From positions 62,001-126,000 of the forward strand of contig NZ_JANUXN010000002.1 of the NCBI RefSeq assembly GCF_025699485.1: 64,000 nucleotides of DNA, in the 5' to 3' direction. Below, piece by piece: positions 8,747-17,749 of the stretch. Position 1 is the stretch's first letter. Each line of letters opens with the position of its first letter. The position numbers were made by a program, and so were the translations under genes. The stretch comes from Thauera carbonicopians (lineage in GTDB: Bacteria > Pseudomonadota > Gammaproteobacteria > Burkholderiales > Rhodocyclaceae). Under the pieces are notes generated by a model that worked only from the letters and a program-made list of their open reading frames with translations, was not told the DNA's origin and did not search any database.

Positions 8747-9292
8747 TCAGCCGAACAGGTAGGGGAACAGCCGCTGCTTTTCCTCATTGCTCAGGGCTTC
8801 CATGCGCGCGATGTTGCGCGCCGGGATGCCGTCGACGTCGGGGTGGTGCTCGATCGCCTTCTCCAGGCTTTCCTCGCGGATGATGTGCAGCAGCGGCCAG
8901 GGCGAACGATTGGTCAGGTTGCCGGCGTCGTCGGCTTCGGTGTCGGCGAACTGGTACTGCGGGTGGAAGCTTGCCACCTGCAGCTCGCCTTCCCAGCCGA
9001 ACTGCTCCACCCACAGGTCGACCGCGTCGAGGAAGTCGTTGTAGTCGCCGAAATCTTCGAGCATGTCCGGAATCGCCAGCAGCGTGGTTTCGAGTTCCTC
9101 CGCCGGAGTGTCGGACAGGCGCTCGAGTTCGGCCTGCAGCTCGTTGAGCAGGGTTTCCTCGTCGGTGGCGTGGCTGATGGCGATGCGCACGCGCTTCTCG
9201 CGCCGCGGCCGGGCGGCGAAGGGACAGAGGTCGAGGCCGATGACGACTTCGTCGAGCCACTGGTTGATGTCGTCGATGATCTGCTGATCCAT
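8747..9292 (-). CDS. DUF1415 family protein
   Basis: A 181-residue cytoplasmic protein of the DUF1415 family. Visible family segments are INQWLDEVVIGLDLCPFAARPR at the N-terminus, ETTLLAIPDMLEDFGDYNDFLD, VASFHPQYQFADTEADDAGNLTNRSPWP and the closing HHPDVDGIPARNIARMEAL. The conserved CPFA and H-P-x-Y-x-F residues hint at metal or cofactor binding, but no activity is established. The ATG at 9292 follows a GGAAGA ribosome site; an earlier in-frame start at 9313 lacks one. It lies 30 bases downstream of miaA on the same strand and is probably cotranscribed. Confidence 0.85.
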   Translation of the reverse strand: MDQQIIDDINQWLDEVVIGLDLCPFAARPRREKRVRIAISHATDEETLLNELQAELERLSDTPAEELETTLLAIPDMLEDFGDYNDFLDAVDLWVEQFGWEGELQVASFHPQYQFADTEADDAGNLTNRSPWPLLHIIREESLEKAIEHHPDVDGIPARNIARMEALSNEEKQRLFPYLFG

Positions 9293-9322
9293 GGGGTTCT
9301 TCCGTGTGTGCAAAAGAGGTAT

Positions 9323-10288
9323 TCAGGCGGCGATCAGTTGCAGCGCGGTGTAGAGGACGGCGTCGGCGAGGTCCGGACGCAGGCAGTCGAGTTCCACCAG
9401 GCCGGGCCAGGTTTCGCGGAACTGGCGCTGCCAGGTGAGCTGGCGCTTGGCGAGCTGGCGGGTGGCGGCGACGCCCTTGAAGCGCAACTCGTCGTAGCCG
9501 ATGTCGCCGTCGAGGTATTCCCAGGCCTGGCGGTAGCCGACGCAGCGCATCGAGGGCATCTCCGGGTTCAGCCGGTAGGTCCTGCGCAACCGGCGGACTT
9601 CGTCGACGAAGCCGCCGTGCAGCATGGTATCGAAGCGTTCGGCGATGCGCGCGTGCAGCACGCCGCGGTCCGAGGGTGCGAGCGCCATCGTCAGCAGGCG
9701 GCAGGGCAGGGCCTCGTCCTCCTTGCGGGCATAGCTTTCGGCCAGCGGCCGGCCGGTGAGGCGGACGATCTCGAGTGCGCGCTGGATGCGCTGGGCATCG
9801 CTGGGCTCCAGCCGCGCGGCGGCGGCGGGGTCGAGGCGGGCGAGCTCGGCGTGCAGTGCCGGCCAGCCATGTGCGGCGGCCTCTTCGTCGATGGCGCGGC
9901 GCAGCTCGGCATCCGCTGCCGGCAGGTCGGACAACCCGTCGCGCAGCGCCTTGAAGTACAGCATCGTGCCGCCGGCCAGCAGCGGGATGCGGCCGCGCGC
10001 GCTGATCTCGCGCATCAGGCGGATGGCGTCGGCGCGGAAGCGCGCGGCCGAATAGCTTGCTTCCGGCGACACGACGTCGATCAGGTGGTGGGGGCAGACC
10101 GCACGCTCCTCGGCGCTGGGCTTGGCCGTGCCGATGTCCATGTCGCGGTATACCAGCGCGGAGTCGACGCTGACGATCTCGACCGGCAGGCGGCGGGCGA
10201 TGGCGAGCGCACAGGCGGTCTTGCCGCTGGCGGTGGGGCCGAGCAGCAGCAGGGCGGGCGGGAGCGTGGTGGGCGGCGTGTCGGTCAC
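9323..10288 (-). CDS. miaA: tRNA dimethylallyltransferase MiaA
   Basis: MiaA transfers the dimethylallyl group to N6 of A37 in tRNAs that read UNN codons. The 321-residue protein has the P-loop GPTASGKT (residues 17-24), the substrate strand [20 protein letters not shown] (a variant of the usual DSxQVY), [19 protein letters not shown], the [10 protein letters not shown] segment and the C-terminal [16 protein letters not shown] and [14 protein letters not shown] motifs. Length and motif order are typical. The usual partner hfq is not next to it here. Confidence 0.95.
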   Translation of the reverse strand: MTDTPPTTLPPALLLLGPTASGKTACALAIARRLPVEIVSVDSALVYRDMDIGTAKPSAEERAVCPHHLIDVVSPEASYSAARFRADAIRLMREISARGRIPLLAGGTMLYFKALRDGLSDLPAADAELRRAIDEEAAAHGWPALHAELARLDPAAAARLEPSDAQRIQRALEIVRLTGRPLAESYARKEDEALPCRLLTMALAPSDRGVLHARIAERFDTMLHGGFVDEVRRLRRTYRLNPEMPSMRCVGYRQAWEYLDGDIGYDELRFKGVAATRQLAKRQLTWQRQFRETWPGLVELDCLRPDLADAVLYTALQLIAA

Positions 10289-10481
10289 GGCGTGAGAAGG
10301 GCGAGGAAGGAATCAAGCGCCCGGACGAGGCAACTGATCGAGGCAGTTGGCCGGCATCCGGCTGGGGCGGATTATCCGCTGCTTGACGGGCCTTGGGCAA
10401 AGCGATGGCAAGGGAGTCTGTGCCCTCGATCATCGATGATGCCATTTGTATTATGATAATGGTATTTGAGCCCTTTCTCCC

Positions 10482-11354
10482 ATGCCTCGCGAAGATCCGT
10501 TCCGCTGCAGGCGGCGTTTGCTGCGTGCGCTTTGCCTGCTGCCGGCCTGCCTGTTGCCGGGGCGATCGCCTGCCGCCGCGCCGGCGCTGATGCTGGCGGG
10601 CCGCTGGCGTGACGGACTCGACCCTTCGGCCTATTGGGTGAGCGAGAAGCTGGATGGCGTCAGGGCCTATTGGGATGGACAACAGTTGTACTTTCGCAGC
10701 GGGCGGTCGATTGCCGTGCCGGCGTGGTTCGTCGCCGGCCTGCCGGAGGTGCCGTTCGACGGCGAGCTGTGGCTCGGCCGGGGGCGCTTCGAGCAGTTGT
10801 CGGGGCTGGTACGTCGCGAGGAGGCGGCCGAACAGGGCTGGCGCTGGGTGCGTTACATGGTGTTCGACCTGCCGGGCCGGCCGGGACCGTTCGACGAACG
10901 CCTGCGAGCGCTGCAGGCACTGGTCGAGGCGGCCGGCATTCCGCACCTGCAGGCTGTTCCGCAGTTCCGCGTGGAAAACCTCCCAGCGCTGGCAGCCACG
11001 CTCGCCCGCGTCGTCGCCGCGGGAGGCGAGGGCCTGATGCTGCATCGTGCCGACGCCTGGTGGCAGGCGGGCCGCGGCGATGCGATCCTGAAGCTGACGC
11101 CTTTCCTCGATGCCGAAGCCCGGGTCGTCGGACACCTGCCGGGCAAGGGCAGGCACAACGGCGTCCTGGGCGCTCTGGAAGTGGAATCGGCCGATGGACG
11201 ACGTTTTCGTCTCGGCACAGGGTTCAGCGATGCCGAGCGGCGCGATCCGCCGGCGATCGGCAGCGTGGTGACTTACCGCTATCGTGAGCTGACTGCGCAG
11301 GGTATACCGCGCTTTCCGGTGTTCCTGCGTGTTCGCGATGGCAGGACGGACTGA
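10482..11354 (+). CDS. ATP-dependent DNA ligase, Lig E type, with export signal
   Basis: A 290-residue minimal ATP-dependent ligase that seals nicks through a lysine-AMP intermediate. Motif I is SEKLDGVRAYW with nucleotidyl Lys56; motif III is near FDGELWLGR, motif IV is EGLMLHR (about 181-187), and motif V is DAILKLTPF (Lys202). A C-terminal OB domain ends the chain and no helical or zinc domain is present, as in Lig E. The basic N-terminus followed by ALCLLPACLLPG and AAAPA looks like a signal peptide, matching the periplasmic or secreted location known for Lig E. TATGAT (10452-10457) and a 12-base palindrome (10429-10440) lie just upstream. Confidence 0.85.
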   Translation: MPREDPFRCRRRLLRALCLLPACLLPGRSPAAAPALMLAGRWRDGLDPSAYWVSEKLDGVRAYWDGQQLYFRSGRSIAVPAWFVAGLPEVPFDGELWLGRGRFEQLSGLVRREEAAEQGWRWVRYMVFDLPGRPGPFDERLRALQALVEAAGIPHLQAVPQFRVENLPALAATLARVVAAGGEGLMLHRADAWWQAGRGDAILKLTPFLDAEARVVGHLPGKGRHNGVLGALEVESADGRRFRLGTGFSDAERRDPPAIGSVVTYRYRELTAQGIPRFPVFLRVRDGRTD

Positions 11355-11585
11355 ACCGGCTTCATCCTGGCTGAATAGCTATCGTCTTGCCCATAGAGGC
11401 GGACAGGATGGCCGGGCCGTGTGGATGGGGCCGCAGGCGAAATCCGTCGATTCAGGCTGCCTCTTTTTTAGGCAGTGTCGCCGAAGGCCGTGCCATCAGG
11501 CAGTTGCGGCACTTATCCACAGCTTGTCCAGACGCCTGTTCACGGCGGCTGGGGAAAAGTGTGGGTGCGGGGGATGAAGCCCGCC
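11355..11585. other. Intergenic region with a perfect DnaA box
   Basis: These 231 bases separate the convergent ligase and mutL genes. They contain a perfect DnaA-box match, TTATCCACA, at 11513-11521. CTGCCT and AGGCAG (11458-11463 and 11470-11475) also pair around a T-rich loop, which might give a weak transcript end. No gene is supported in either direction. Confidence 0.5.
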
Positions 11586-13454
11586 TCACTGGCCGCGCAT
11601 GAAGAAGCGGTCGAGATCGCCCATCGTCAACTGCGTCCAGGTGGGCCGGCCGTGGTTGCACTGGTCGGCGCGTTCGGTGGCCTCCATGTCTCGCAGCAGC
11701 GCGTTCATCTCGGGGATGGTCAGTTGGCGGTTGGCGCGCACCGCGCCGTGGCAGGCCATGGTGGCGAGCAGCTCGTTGCGGCGTGCGGTGACGACGTCGG
11801 AAGCGGGGAATTCGCGCAGCTCTTCGAGCAGATTGCGCATCAGCTCCGCCACCGGCGCATTGGCGAGCAGGGCCGGCACGCTGCGCACCGCCAGTTCCTG
11901 TGGGCCGGCGGCGCCGACGTCGAAGCCCAGCGCCGCGAGGACTTCGCTGCATTCCTCGGCGGCGGCCATGTCCTTGGCGCCGACCGAGAACACCGCGGGA
12001 ATCAGCAGGCGCTGCACCGAAGGGCGGCCGTCGAGCACGGTCTTGAGCTTTTCGTAGAGGATGCGTTCGTGCGCGGCATGCATGTCCACCAGCACCAGGC
12101 CGGCGCGGTTCTGCGCCAGGATGTAGACGCCATGCAGCTGTGCCAGGGCGAAGCCCAGCGGCGGTGCGCCATCGCCGTCGTCCGGCAGGGGGCGTGGAGC
12201 CGCCGCCGGCATGCCGGCAGATGGCGCGCCGCCGGCGGGTGGGCGAGCGCTGGCGGCGAAGTCGAGATAGGCACGGCTGGCCGAATCCATCGCCAGCTGC
12301 CCCTGCCTTGGGATGGCTGGAGGAGTGGATGAAGGCCAGGGGCGGGCGCTGTCGTAGCTGGATGAGGCGGCATCCGCCGGGCGTTCCGCCGAAGTGTAGC
12401 GCAAGGTGTTGGCGGCGCCGCCGAAGCCCGTGCCCGGCGTGGACGGCACGGCTGCCTGCGTATCGATCCTTCCCGCACCGGATTCGGCCAGCACGCGCTT
12501 GAGCGCGTGGTAGACGAACTGGTGCACCGCGCGCGATTCACGGAAGCGCACTTCGATCTTGGCCGGATGCACGTTGACGTCCACGCCGGCCGGGTCCAGG
12601 TCCAGGAACAGCACGTAGGCCGGATGGCGGCTGCCGTGCAGGATGTCGGTGTAGGCCTCGCGCACCGCGTGCGTCAGCAGCTTGTCGCGGACGAAGCGGC
12701 CATTGACGAAGAAGAACTGCGCGTCGCGGCTGGCGCGCGAATAGGCCGGCAGCGAGGCGAAGCCGGTCAGGCGCAGCAGGCCGCCTTCGGCCGACACTTC
12801 GCGCGCGTGCTGCAGGAAGTCGTCGCCCATCAGCGCGCCGATGCGCGCCGCCGGCGTGCCCGGCGGCAGGCGATGGACGACGCGGCCGTTGTGCGACAAC
12901 TGCATGCCGACGTCCGGCCGCGCCAGCGCGACGCGGCGGAACATGTCGTCGCAGTGGGCGTACTCGGTGCCTTCGGTCTTCAGGAACTTGCGCCGTGCCG
13001 GGGTGTTGTAATACAGGTCGGCGACGTCCACCACCGTGCCCTGGTTGAGTGCGGCGGGCGCCAGGCTGCGGTCGCCGCCGTCGATGCGCCAGGCATGGCC
13101 GGCACCGGTGGCGCGGCTGGTGATCGAGGTGCGCGCCACCGCGGCGATGGCGGCCAGCGCCTCGCCGCGAAAGCCCATGGTGCCGACCTGCTCGAGGTCG
13201 TCGAGGGTGGCGATCTTGCTGGTGGCGTGGCGCTCCAGCGCCAGCGCGAGGTCGTCGCGGTCGATGCCGCAGCCGTCGTCGGCAACGCGGATGCGGCGCA
13301 CGCCGCCCTGTTCCAGTTGCACCTCGATCGCGCGTGCGCCGGCATCGACGGCGTTTTCCAGCACTTCCTTCAGCACCGAGGCCGGCCGTTCGACGACCTC
13401 GCCGGCGGCGATCTGGTTGACCAGCAGGTCGGACAGGCGGTGGATGACGGACAT
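11586..13454 (-). CDS. mutL: DNA mismatch repair protein MutL
   Basis: MutL couples mismatch recognition by MutS to strand incision and repair. The 622-residue protein has the GHKL ATPase motifs NQIAAGEVVERPASVLKE (about 14-31), DDGCGI and TMGFRGEAL. A proline/alanine-rich linker follows, then a C-terminal domain with the endonuclease motif as DMHAAHERILYE (about 455-466), plus ACHGAVRA and CNHGRPTW. Gln-to-Met at the second position of DQHA is also known from Neisseria MutL, which cuts DNA, so nuclease activity is expected. The start at 13454 is chosen because MSVIHRLSDLLVNQIAAGE is the family N-terminus; upstream frame to 13631 is not coding-like. Confidence 0.95.
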   Translation of the reverse strand: MSVIHRLSDLLVNQIAAGEVVERPASVLKEVLENAVDAGARAIEVQLEQGGVRRIRVADDGCGIDRDDLALALERHATSKIATLDDLEQVGTMGFRGEALAAIAAVARTSITSRATGAGHAWRIDGGDRSLAPAALNQGTVVDVADLYYNTPARRKFLKTEGTEYAHCDDMFRRVALARPDVGMQLSHNGRVVHRLPPGTPAARIGALMGDDFLQHAREVSAEGGLLRLTGFASLPAYSRASRDAQFFFVNGRFVRDKLLTHAVREAYTDILHGSRHPAYVLFLDLDPAGVDVNVHPAKIEVRFRESRAVHQFVYHALKRVLAESGAGRIDTQAAVPSTPGTGFGGAANTLRYTSAERPADAASSSYDSARPWPSSTPPAIPRQGQLAMDSASRAYLDFAASARPPAGGAPSAGMPAAAPRPLPDDGDGAPPLGFALAQLHGVYILAQNRAGLVLVDMHAAHERILYEKLKTVLDGRPSVQRLLIPAVFSVGAKDMAAAEECSEVLAALGFDVGAAGPQELAVRSVPALLANAPVAELMRNLLEELREFPASDVVTARRNELLATMACHGAVRANRQLTIPEMNALLRDMEATERADQCNHGRPTWTQLTMGDLDRFFMRGQ

Positions 13455-13485
13455 GGCCGGGCCCGGTTGGATGGGGAAGGGCGCA

Positions 13486-13491
13486 ATTATA
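13486..13491 (-). promoter_or_regulatory. Putative -10 element for mutL
   Basis: TATAAT on the minus strand lies 32 bases before the mutL start codon, in the 112-base gap between divergent genes. No good -35 hexamer is found 16-18 bases upstream, so this is only a candidate. A TATGAT at 13539-13544 faces the divergent lipoprotein gene. Confidence 0.35.
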
Positions 13492-13566
13492 CGGCGTGGC
13501 CCGATGCCGCTGCGGGCGGTGGCGGGCCGTGCTTCCGGTATGATGCCGGGCCTGGATCCCGTAGAC

Positions 13567-14325
13567 ATGACGCGCATGAGCAAGCCCCCGCCAGCCCCGA
13601 AGGCCGATCGCCAGGCATCGCGTCGGCGCATGGCGCTGGCCGTGGTGCTCGGGCTGGTGCTGGCCGGCTGTTCGACGCCGGGTACCGCACCCGGCGCGGC
13701 GAGGGAGCGCGGCTTCTACCCGGGCCAGTTGTTCAAGACCGATCTCAACCGCGTCGCCGAAGCGCACCAGCAGCAGATCTTCGCCAGCCTGCGCCGCCTC
13801 GCCGACAAGCTGTACAAGCGCAATCCGCGCGAATGGCGCAAGTCCGACGCGGCGAGTGCCGAGGCGGCCATTTCGCGCATCTTCGACGAGCGCCACCGCT
13901 GGCGCTTCGCCTCGCTCGGCAACCGGCGCGACCTGGCCGCGCTGCACGTCGCGCTGCACTCCGAATACCGCGGCGACCGGGTGCAGGCCCTGGTGGTGGG
14001 ACTGGCCAGCATGGTGCAGTCGGCCTTCGGCGACCGCGAAGGTTTCTACCTGCTGGATGATCTGGAGCCGCAGCACCTCTACAATGCGGCCCGTAACGTC
14101 GAGATCGCGGTGTGGAAGCTGGCGACCGCGCGTGACGGCAACGGCGAGTTGCTGCTGCTGTCGAACGACTTCGGCGACCCGCCCAACCTCAGCTTCGAGC
14201 GCGAGTTCGGCCGCATCATCGGCCTGCTCGACGCCTTGTCCGACGTGATCGAGGAAGAGACCGAACGCACGGTGACGCGCGTGGTCCAGAACCTGACCAC
14301 GGCGGTCTTCCTGCCGGTGTATTGA
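13567..14325 (+). CDS. Hypothetical lipoprotein
   Basis: A 252-residue predicted lipoprotein: after basic RRR comes ALAVVLGLVLAGCSTPG, with lipobox LAGC, so the mature protein would be acylated at that cysteine. The mature part is largely helical and charged (FKTDLNRVAEAHQQQIFASLRRLADKLYKRNPREW) and ends with a long helix, LLDALSDVIEEETERTVTRVVQNL, and VFLPVY. I do not recognise the family. The start could be 13567 or 13576 (both ATG). It is divergent from mutL and 50 bases upstream of purN. Confidence 0.7.
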   Translation: MTRMSKPPPAPKADRQASRRRMALAVVLGLVLAGCSTPGTAPGAARERGFYPGQLFKTDLNRVAEAHQQQIFASLRRLADKLYKRNPREWRKSDAASAEAAISRIFDERHRWRFASLGNRRDLAALHVALHSEYRGDRVQALVVGLASMVQSAFGDREGFYLLDDLEPQHLYNAARNVEIAVWKLATARDGNGELLLLSNDFGDPPNLSFEREFGRIIGLLDALSDVIEEETERTVTRVVQNLTTAVFLPVY

Positions 14326-14375
14326 GGCGCTGCCCCGGCGACTCGATCCTGCCCTCCCAACCCATCGTTTTCAAA

Positions 14376-15038
14376 ATGAAGTCCATCGTCATTCTCGTTT
14401 CCGGCCGCGGCAGCAACATGCAGGCCATCGTCGATGCCGCCATTCCCGGTGCGCGCATCGCTGCCGTCGTCAGCAACCGCCCGGATGCAGGCGGCCTGGC
14501 GTTCGCCGCCGAACGCGGCATCGCCACCGCCGTGGTGGATCACAAGGCCTACCCGGATCGCGCCGCGTTCGACGATGCGCTGGCCGGATGCATCGACCGC
14601 TTCGCGCCCGACCTGGTCGTGCTGGCCGGTTTCATGCGCGTGCTGACCGATGATTTCGTGCGCCGCTACGCAGGCCGCCTGATCAACATCCATCCTTCGC
14701 TGCTGCCGTCCTTCCCGGGCCTGCATACGCATCGGCGCGCGATCGAGGCCGGCGTGCGCGTGCATGGCGCGACGGTGCATTTTGTCACGCCGACGCTGGA
14801 CTGTGGCCCGATCGTCGTCCAGGCGGTGGTGCCGGTATTGCCCGGCGACGACGAAGCCAGCCTGTCGGCGCGGGTGTTGCTACAGGAGCACCGGATCTAT
14901 CCGCAGGCGGTGCGCTGGTTCGTCGAGGGCCGGCTGAGCGTGAATGAGGCGGGGCGCGTGTCGCTGCGCGGCGCAGGGATCGAAGCCGAAAGCGGGTATG
15001 TCGTACCCGCCATCGAAGATGTGGGAGCCGAACGATGA
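14376..15038 (+). CDS. purN: Phosphoribosylglycinamide formyltransferase PurN
   Basis: PurN transfers a formyl group from 10-formyl-tetrahydrofolate to GAR in purine synthesis. The 220-residue protein shows SIVILVSGRGSNMQAI at the nucleotide site, VVSNRPDAGGLAFA, DLVVLAGFMRVL, and the catalytic segment INIHPSLLPSFPGLHTH with the Asn and His. The later HGATVHFVTPTLDCGPIVVQA carries the catalytic Asp. Its stop overlaps the start of the DUF3108 gene (ATGA), so the two are translated together. Confidence 0.95.
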   Translation: MKSIVILVSGRGSNMQAIVDAAIPGARIAAVVSNRPDAGGLAFAAERGIATAVVDHKAYPDRAAFDDALAGCIDRFAPDLVVLAGFMRVLTDDFVRRYAGRLINIHPSLLPSFPGLHTHRRAIEAGVRVHGATVHFVTPTLDCGPIVVQAVVPVLPGDDEASLSARVLLQEHRIYPQAVRWFVEGRLSVNEAGRVSLRGAGIEAESGYVVPAIEDVGAER

Positions 15039-15784
15039 AGATGAAACGGCGTGAGGTGTTGCAGGCTTTGGCGGTGCTGACGGGAGGCGTTTTCCTGCCT
15101 TCGGGATGGGTAGTGGCCGCCGTGCCGGCCTCGGCCGGCAGCATCCGTTTCGACGTGCATTACGGCTCGCAGGGCTTCAAGGTCGGTGAAGCGCTGCACG
15201 AATGGAGAATCGAACGGGATCGTTACGCACTGCGCCTGAATCTCGCCGCGAGCGGCCTGGCGGGTTTGTTCGGCCTGCAGTACGAGCAGCGCAGCGAGGG
15301 CAGGGTCGGGCCGGAAGGGATGTTGCCGGACGAGTTCGTCGTCGATCAGCGTGGGCGCAAGCTCGACAGCGCCCACTTCGACTGGGCGGCAGCCCGCGTC
15401 AGCCTGCGGCGCGACGGCAAGGAGCGTCGCCATGGCACGATCGGCGCGGGCGACCAGGATCTGCTCAGCCTGTGGCACCAGGCGCGACGCCATGCGCGGG
15501 CGGACAAGCCGGTCGCCCTGAACGTCATCACCGGCAAGAGCATCAAGCAGGCGAAGCTGGAACCGATGGGGCCGGAGAAGCTGAAACTGCCGGCCGGCGA
15601 ACTGGAAACCCTGAAGATGCGGGCGACGGCCGAAGGCGGCGAGCTCGACATCGACATCTGGCTGTCCGTCCAGCATGAGCTGCTGCCGGTCCGAATCCGC
15701 ATCACCGACGACGATGGCGGGGTGCTGGATCAGCGTGCCGCGGCGATCGAAGTCGGCGCATCTGCAAACACCAAGAAGAACTGA
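15035..15784 (+). CDS. DUF3108 exported protein
   Basis: A 249-residue exported protein of the DUF3108 family. The N-terminus MKMKRREVLQALAVLTGGVFL is an export signal with a twin-arginine-like RREVLQ element, followed by AVPASA. The mature domain has the family pattern of beta strands: GSIRFDVHYGSQGFKVGEALHEWRIERDRYALRL and LQYEQRSEGRVGPEGMLPDEF, later DIDIWLSVQHELLPVRIRITD. No activity is known; family members are predicted periplasmic lipocalin-like folds. It overlaps purN by 4 bases and is followed after one base by the RsmB-like gene. Confidence 0.8.
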   Translation: MKMKRREVLQALAVLTGGVFLPSGWVVAAVPASAGSIRFDVHYGSQGFKVGEALHEWRIERDRYALRLNLAASGLAGLFGLQYEQRSEGRVGPEGMLPDEFVVDQRGRKLDSAHFDWAAARVSLRRDGKERRHGTIGAGDQDLLSLWHQARRHARADKPVALNVITGKSIKQAKLEPMGPEKLKLPAGELETLKMRATAEGGELDIDIWLSVQHELLPVRIRITDDDGGVLDQRAAAIEVGASANTKKN

Positions 15785-15785
15785 C

Positions 15786-17150
15786 ATGAACAAGAGCAAC
15801 GACAAGAGCAGGAACAAGGCCCGCGGCGTATCCGGCGGTGCAGTCAAAAAAGCTGCGGTGAAAAGCGCCCCGGCAGCGGCCGAAGGCGCCGTTTCGCGCG
15901 CGCTGTTCATCCAGACCACGCAGGTTCTCGGTGCCGTGCTGGCGTTCGAGTTTCCGGCCGACGCGGTGCTGTCGCGCCATTTCCGCGACAACCGCGAACT
16001 GGGCCACCGCGACCGCGGCTTCATCGCCGAGACGGTCTATGGCGTGCTGCGCCGGCTGCGCTGGCTGCGCCGGCTGGCGGGCGACAAGGCGACGCCGCGC
16101 GAACTGCTGCTGGCCTGGTTCGCCCGCGGCGAAGGCTGGCCGATGCGCAATTTCGAAGGCCTCGCCTCGGCCACCGAGCGCGACTGGGTGGCGGCGGTGA
16201 AGGCGGCGGAGCTGGGTGAAGCCAGCCTGGCCGAGCGCGCCGACCTGCCCGACTGGCTGGCCGAACGCCTGCTGCGCAGCTTCGACGAGGCCGGCGTGCT
16301 GGCGCTGGCGCAGGGCCTGAACCGGCCGGCGCCGCTCGACCTGCGCGCCAACCTGCTGAAGATCGACCGCGACAGCCTGCTCGCACGCCTGCGCGAGGAC
16401 GGCATCGCCGCCGAGCCGGGCAGCCTGTCGCCGCAGGCGGTGCGCTTGTCGGGCAAGCCGGCGCTGCAGAAGCATCCGCTGTTCCTGGACGGCAGCTTCG
16501 AGGTGCAGGACGAGGGCAGCCAGTTGCTCGGCCTGCTGGTGCAGCCCCGGCGCGGCGAACTGGTGGTCGATTTCTGCGCCGGCGCGGGCGGCAAGACGCT
16601 GCAGCTCGGTGCGATGATGCGTTCGACCGGGCGGCTGTATGCCTTCGACGTGTCGGAAAAACGCCTCGCCAAGCTCAAGCCGCGCATGGCGCGCGCCGGC
16701 CTGTCGAACGTGCATCCGATGCTGATCGCGCACGAGAACGACGCCAAGCTCAAGCGCATGGCCGGCAAGGCCGACCGCGTGCTGGTCGATGCGCCTTGTA
16801 CCGGCCTGGGCACGCTGCGCCGCAACCCCGATCTGAAGTGGCGCCAGTCGCCGGCCGCGGTGGATGAAATGGTGGCCAAGCAGGGCGCGATCCTGGCCGC
16901 GGCGGCGCGCCTGGTGCGTCCGGGCGGGCGGCTGGTCTATGCGACCTGCAGCCTGCTGGCCGAGGAGAACGACGCAGTGGTCGATGCCTTCCTGGCGGCA
17001 CATCCGCAGTTCCGCCCGGTGGCGGCGCAGGAGGTGCTGGACAAGCAGGGCGTGAAACTGGAAACCGGCGAGCGCCTGCGCCTGCTGCCGCATGTGCACG
17101 ATACCGACGGCTTCTTCGCCGCGGTGATGGAGCGGGTGGCGGATGCCTGA
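15786..17150 (+). CDS. RsmB/RsmF-family rRNA (cytosine-5) methyltransferase
   Basis: A 454-residue SAM-dependent RNA methyltransferase. After a basic, disordered N-terminus (about 35 residues) comes a helical domain, then the catalytic domain with motif I DFCAGAGGKTLQLGAMM, the catalytic motif DAPCTGLGTLRRNPDLKW (Cys338) and ATCSLL (Cys388). The two cysteines are the nucleophile and release residues of the m5C family. It resembles RsmB (C967 of 16S rRNA), but the N-terminal domain is not obviously NusB-like, so the exact target is open. It overlaps the next gene by 8 bases. Confidence 0.88.
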   Translation: MNKSNDKSRNKARGVSGGAVKKAAVKSAPAAAEGAVSRALFIQTTQVLGAVLAFEFPADAVLSRHFRDNRELGHRDRGFIAETVYGVLRRLRWLRRLAGDKATPRELLLAWFARGEGWPMRNFEGLASATERDWVAAVKAAELGEASLAERADLPDWLAERLLRSFDEAGVLALAQGLNRPAPLDLRANLLKIDRDSLLARLREDGIAAEPGSLSPQAVRLSGKPALQKHPLFLDGSFEVQDEGSQLLGLLVQPRRGELVVDFCAGAGGKTLQLGAMMRSTGRLYAFDVSEKRLAKLKPRMARAGLSNVHPMLIAHENDAKLKRMAGKADRVLVDAPCTGLGTLRRNPDLKWRQSPAAVDEMVAKQGAILAAAARLVRPGGRLVYATCSLLAEENDAVVDAFLAAHPQFRPVAAQEVLDKQGVKLETGERLRLLPHVHDTDGFFAAVMERVADA

Positions 17151-17736
17151 AGCCGGCAGGCCGGGTTTGCCGGCTAGGTTGCTGCCAGCTGTGGCGATGG
17201 CTTTGGTGATGGCACTGCCGCCGGCGGCATCGGCGTCGCAGCGCTTTGCCGCCAAGGGGGAGATCGAGCTCGCCTTCACGCCGCGCGATGATGCCGAATC
17301 GCTGCTGGTCGGCGTCATCGAGCGCGCGCGCCACAGCCTGCACGTGCAGGCCTATGCCTTCACCAGCAAGCGGATCGCCAACGCAATGGTGGCGGCCCAC
17401 CGGCGCGGCGTGAAGGTGCAGGTGCTGGCCGATGCCCACATGAACCGCAATCCCAAGGGCAATGCCTTGCCGATCCTGCTGGCGGGTGGGGTGCCGGTGG
17501 CGGTCGAGACCGAGTACAACGCCGCGCACAACAAGGTGCTGATCGCCGATGCCGACGGTCCGGGCTGCGCGGTGCTTACAGGCTCCTACAATTTCACCTG
17601 GTCGGCGCAGAACCGCAACGCGGAAAACGTCATCGTGCTGCGCGGCCATTGCGAGCTGGCGCAGGCCTATCGAGACAACTGGCTGGCGCATCGCCGCAAG
17701 GCGATGGTGATCACCGCGCTGCCGTTCAAGCGCTGA
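17143..17736 (+). CDS. Exported phospholipase D-family protein, single HKD motif
   Basis: A 197-residue PLD-superfamily protein with a signal peptide (LPAVAMALVMALPPAASA). The catalytic motif appears once as HNKVLIADADG, followed by LTGSYNFTWSAQNRNAENV, the order seen in bacterial Nuc-type endonucleases and single-domain PLD proteins that act as dimers. The signal places it in the periplasm. Substrate may be nucleic acid or phospholipid. It begins inside the end of the methyltransferase gene and converges on queD 14 bases downstream. Confidence 0.85.
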   Translation: MPEAGRPGLPARLLPAVAMALVMALPPAASASQRFAAKGEIELAFTPRDDAESLLVGVIERARHSLHVQAYAFTSKRIANAMVAAHRRGVKVQVLADAHMNRNPKGNALPILLAGGVPVAVETEYNAAHNKVLIADADGPGCAVLTGSYNFTWSAQNRNAENVIVLRGHCELAQAYRDNWLAHRRKAMVITALPFKR

Positions 17737-17749
17737 ACGGCAAGGGGGC

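Noticed and set aside
8784-11156. A 790-residue minus-strand open frame spanning the DUF1415, miaA and ligase genes
   Set aside because: It shifts frame against miaA and DUF1415, both clear family members, and runs antisense to the ligase. No conserved motif is visible.
13455-13631. A longer MutL start upstream at 13631
   Set aside because: The extra 59 residues do not resemble MutL, whose N-terminus begins just at the ATG at 13454, and they overlap the promoter region and the start of the divergent lipoprotein gene.
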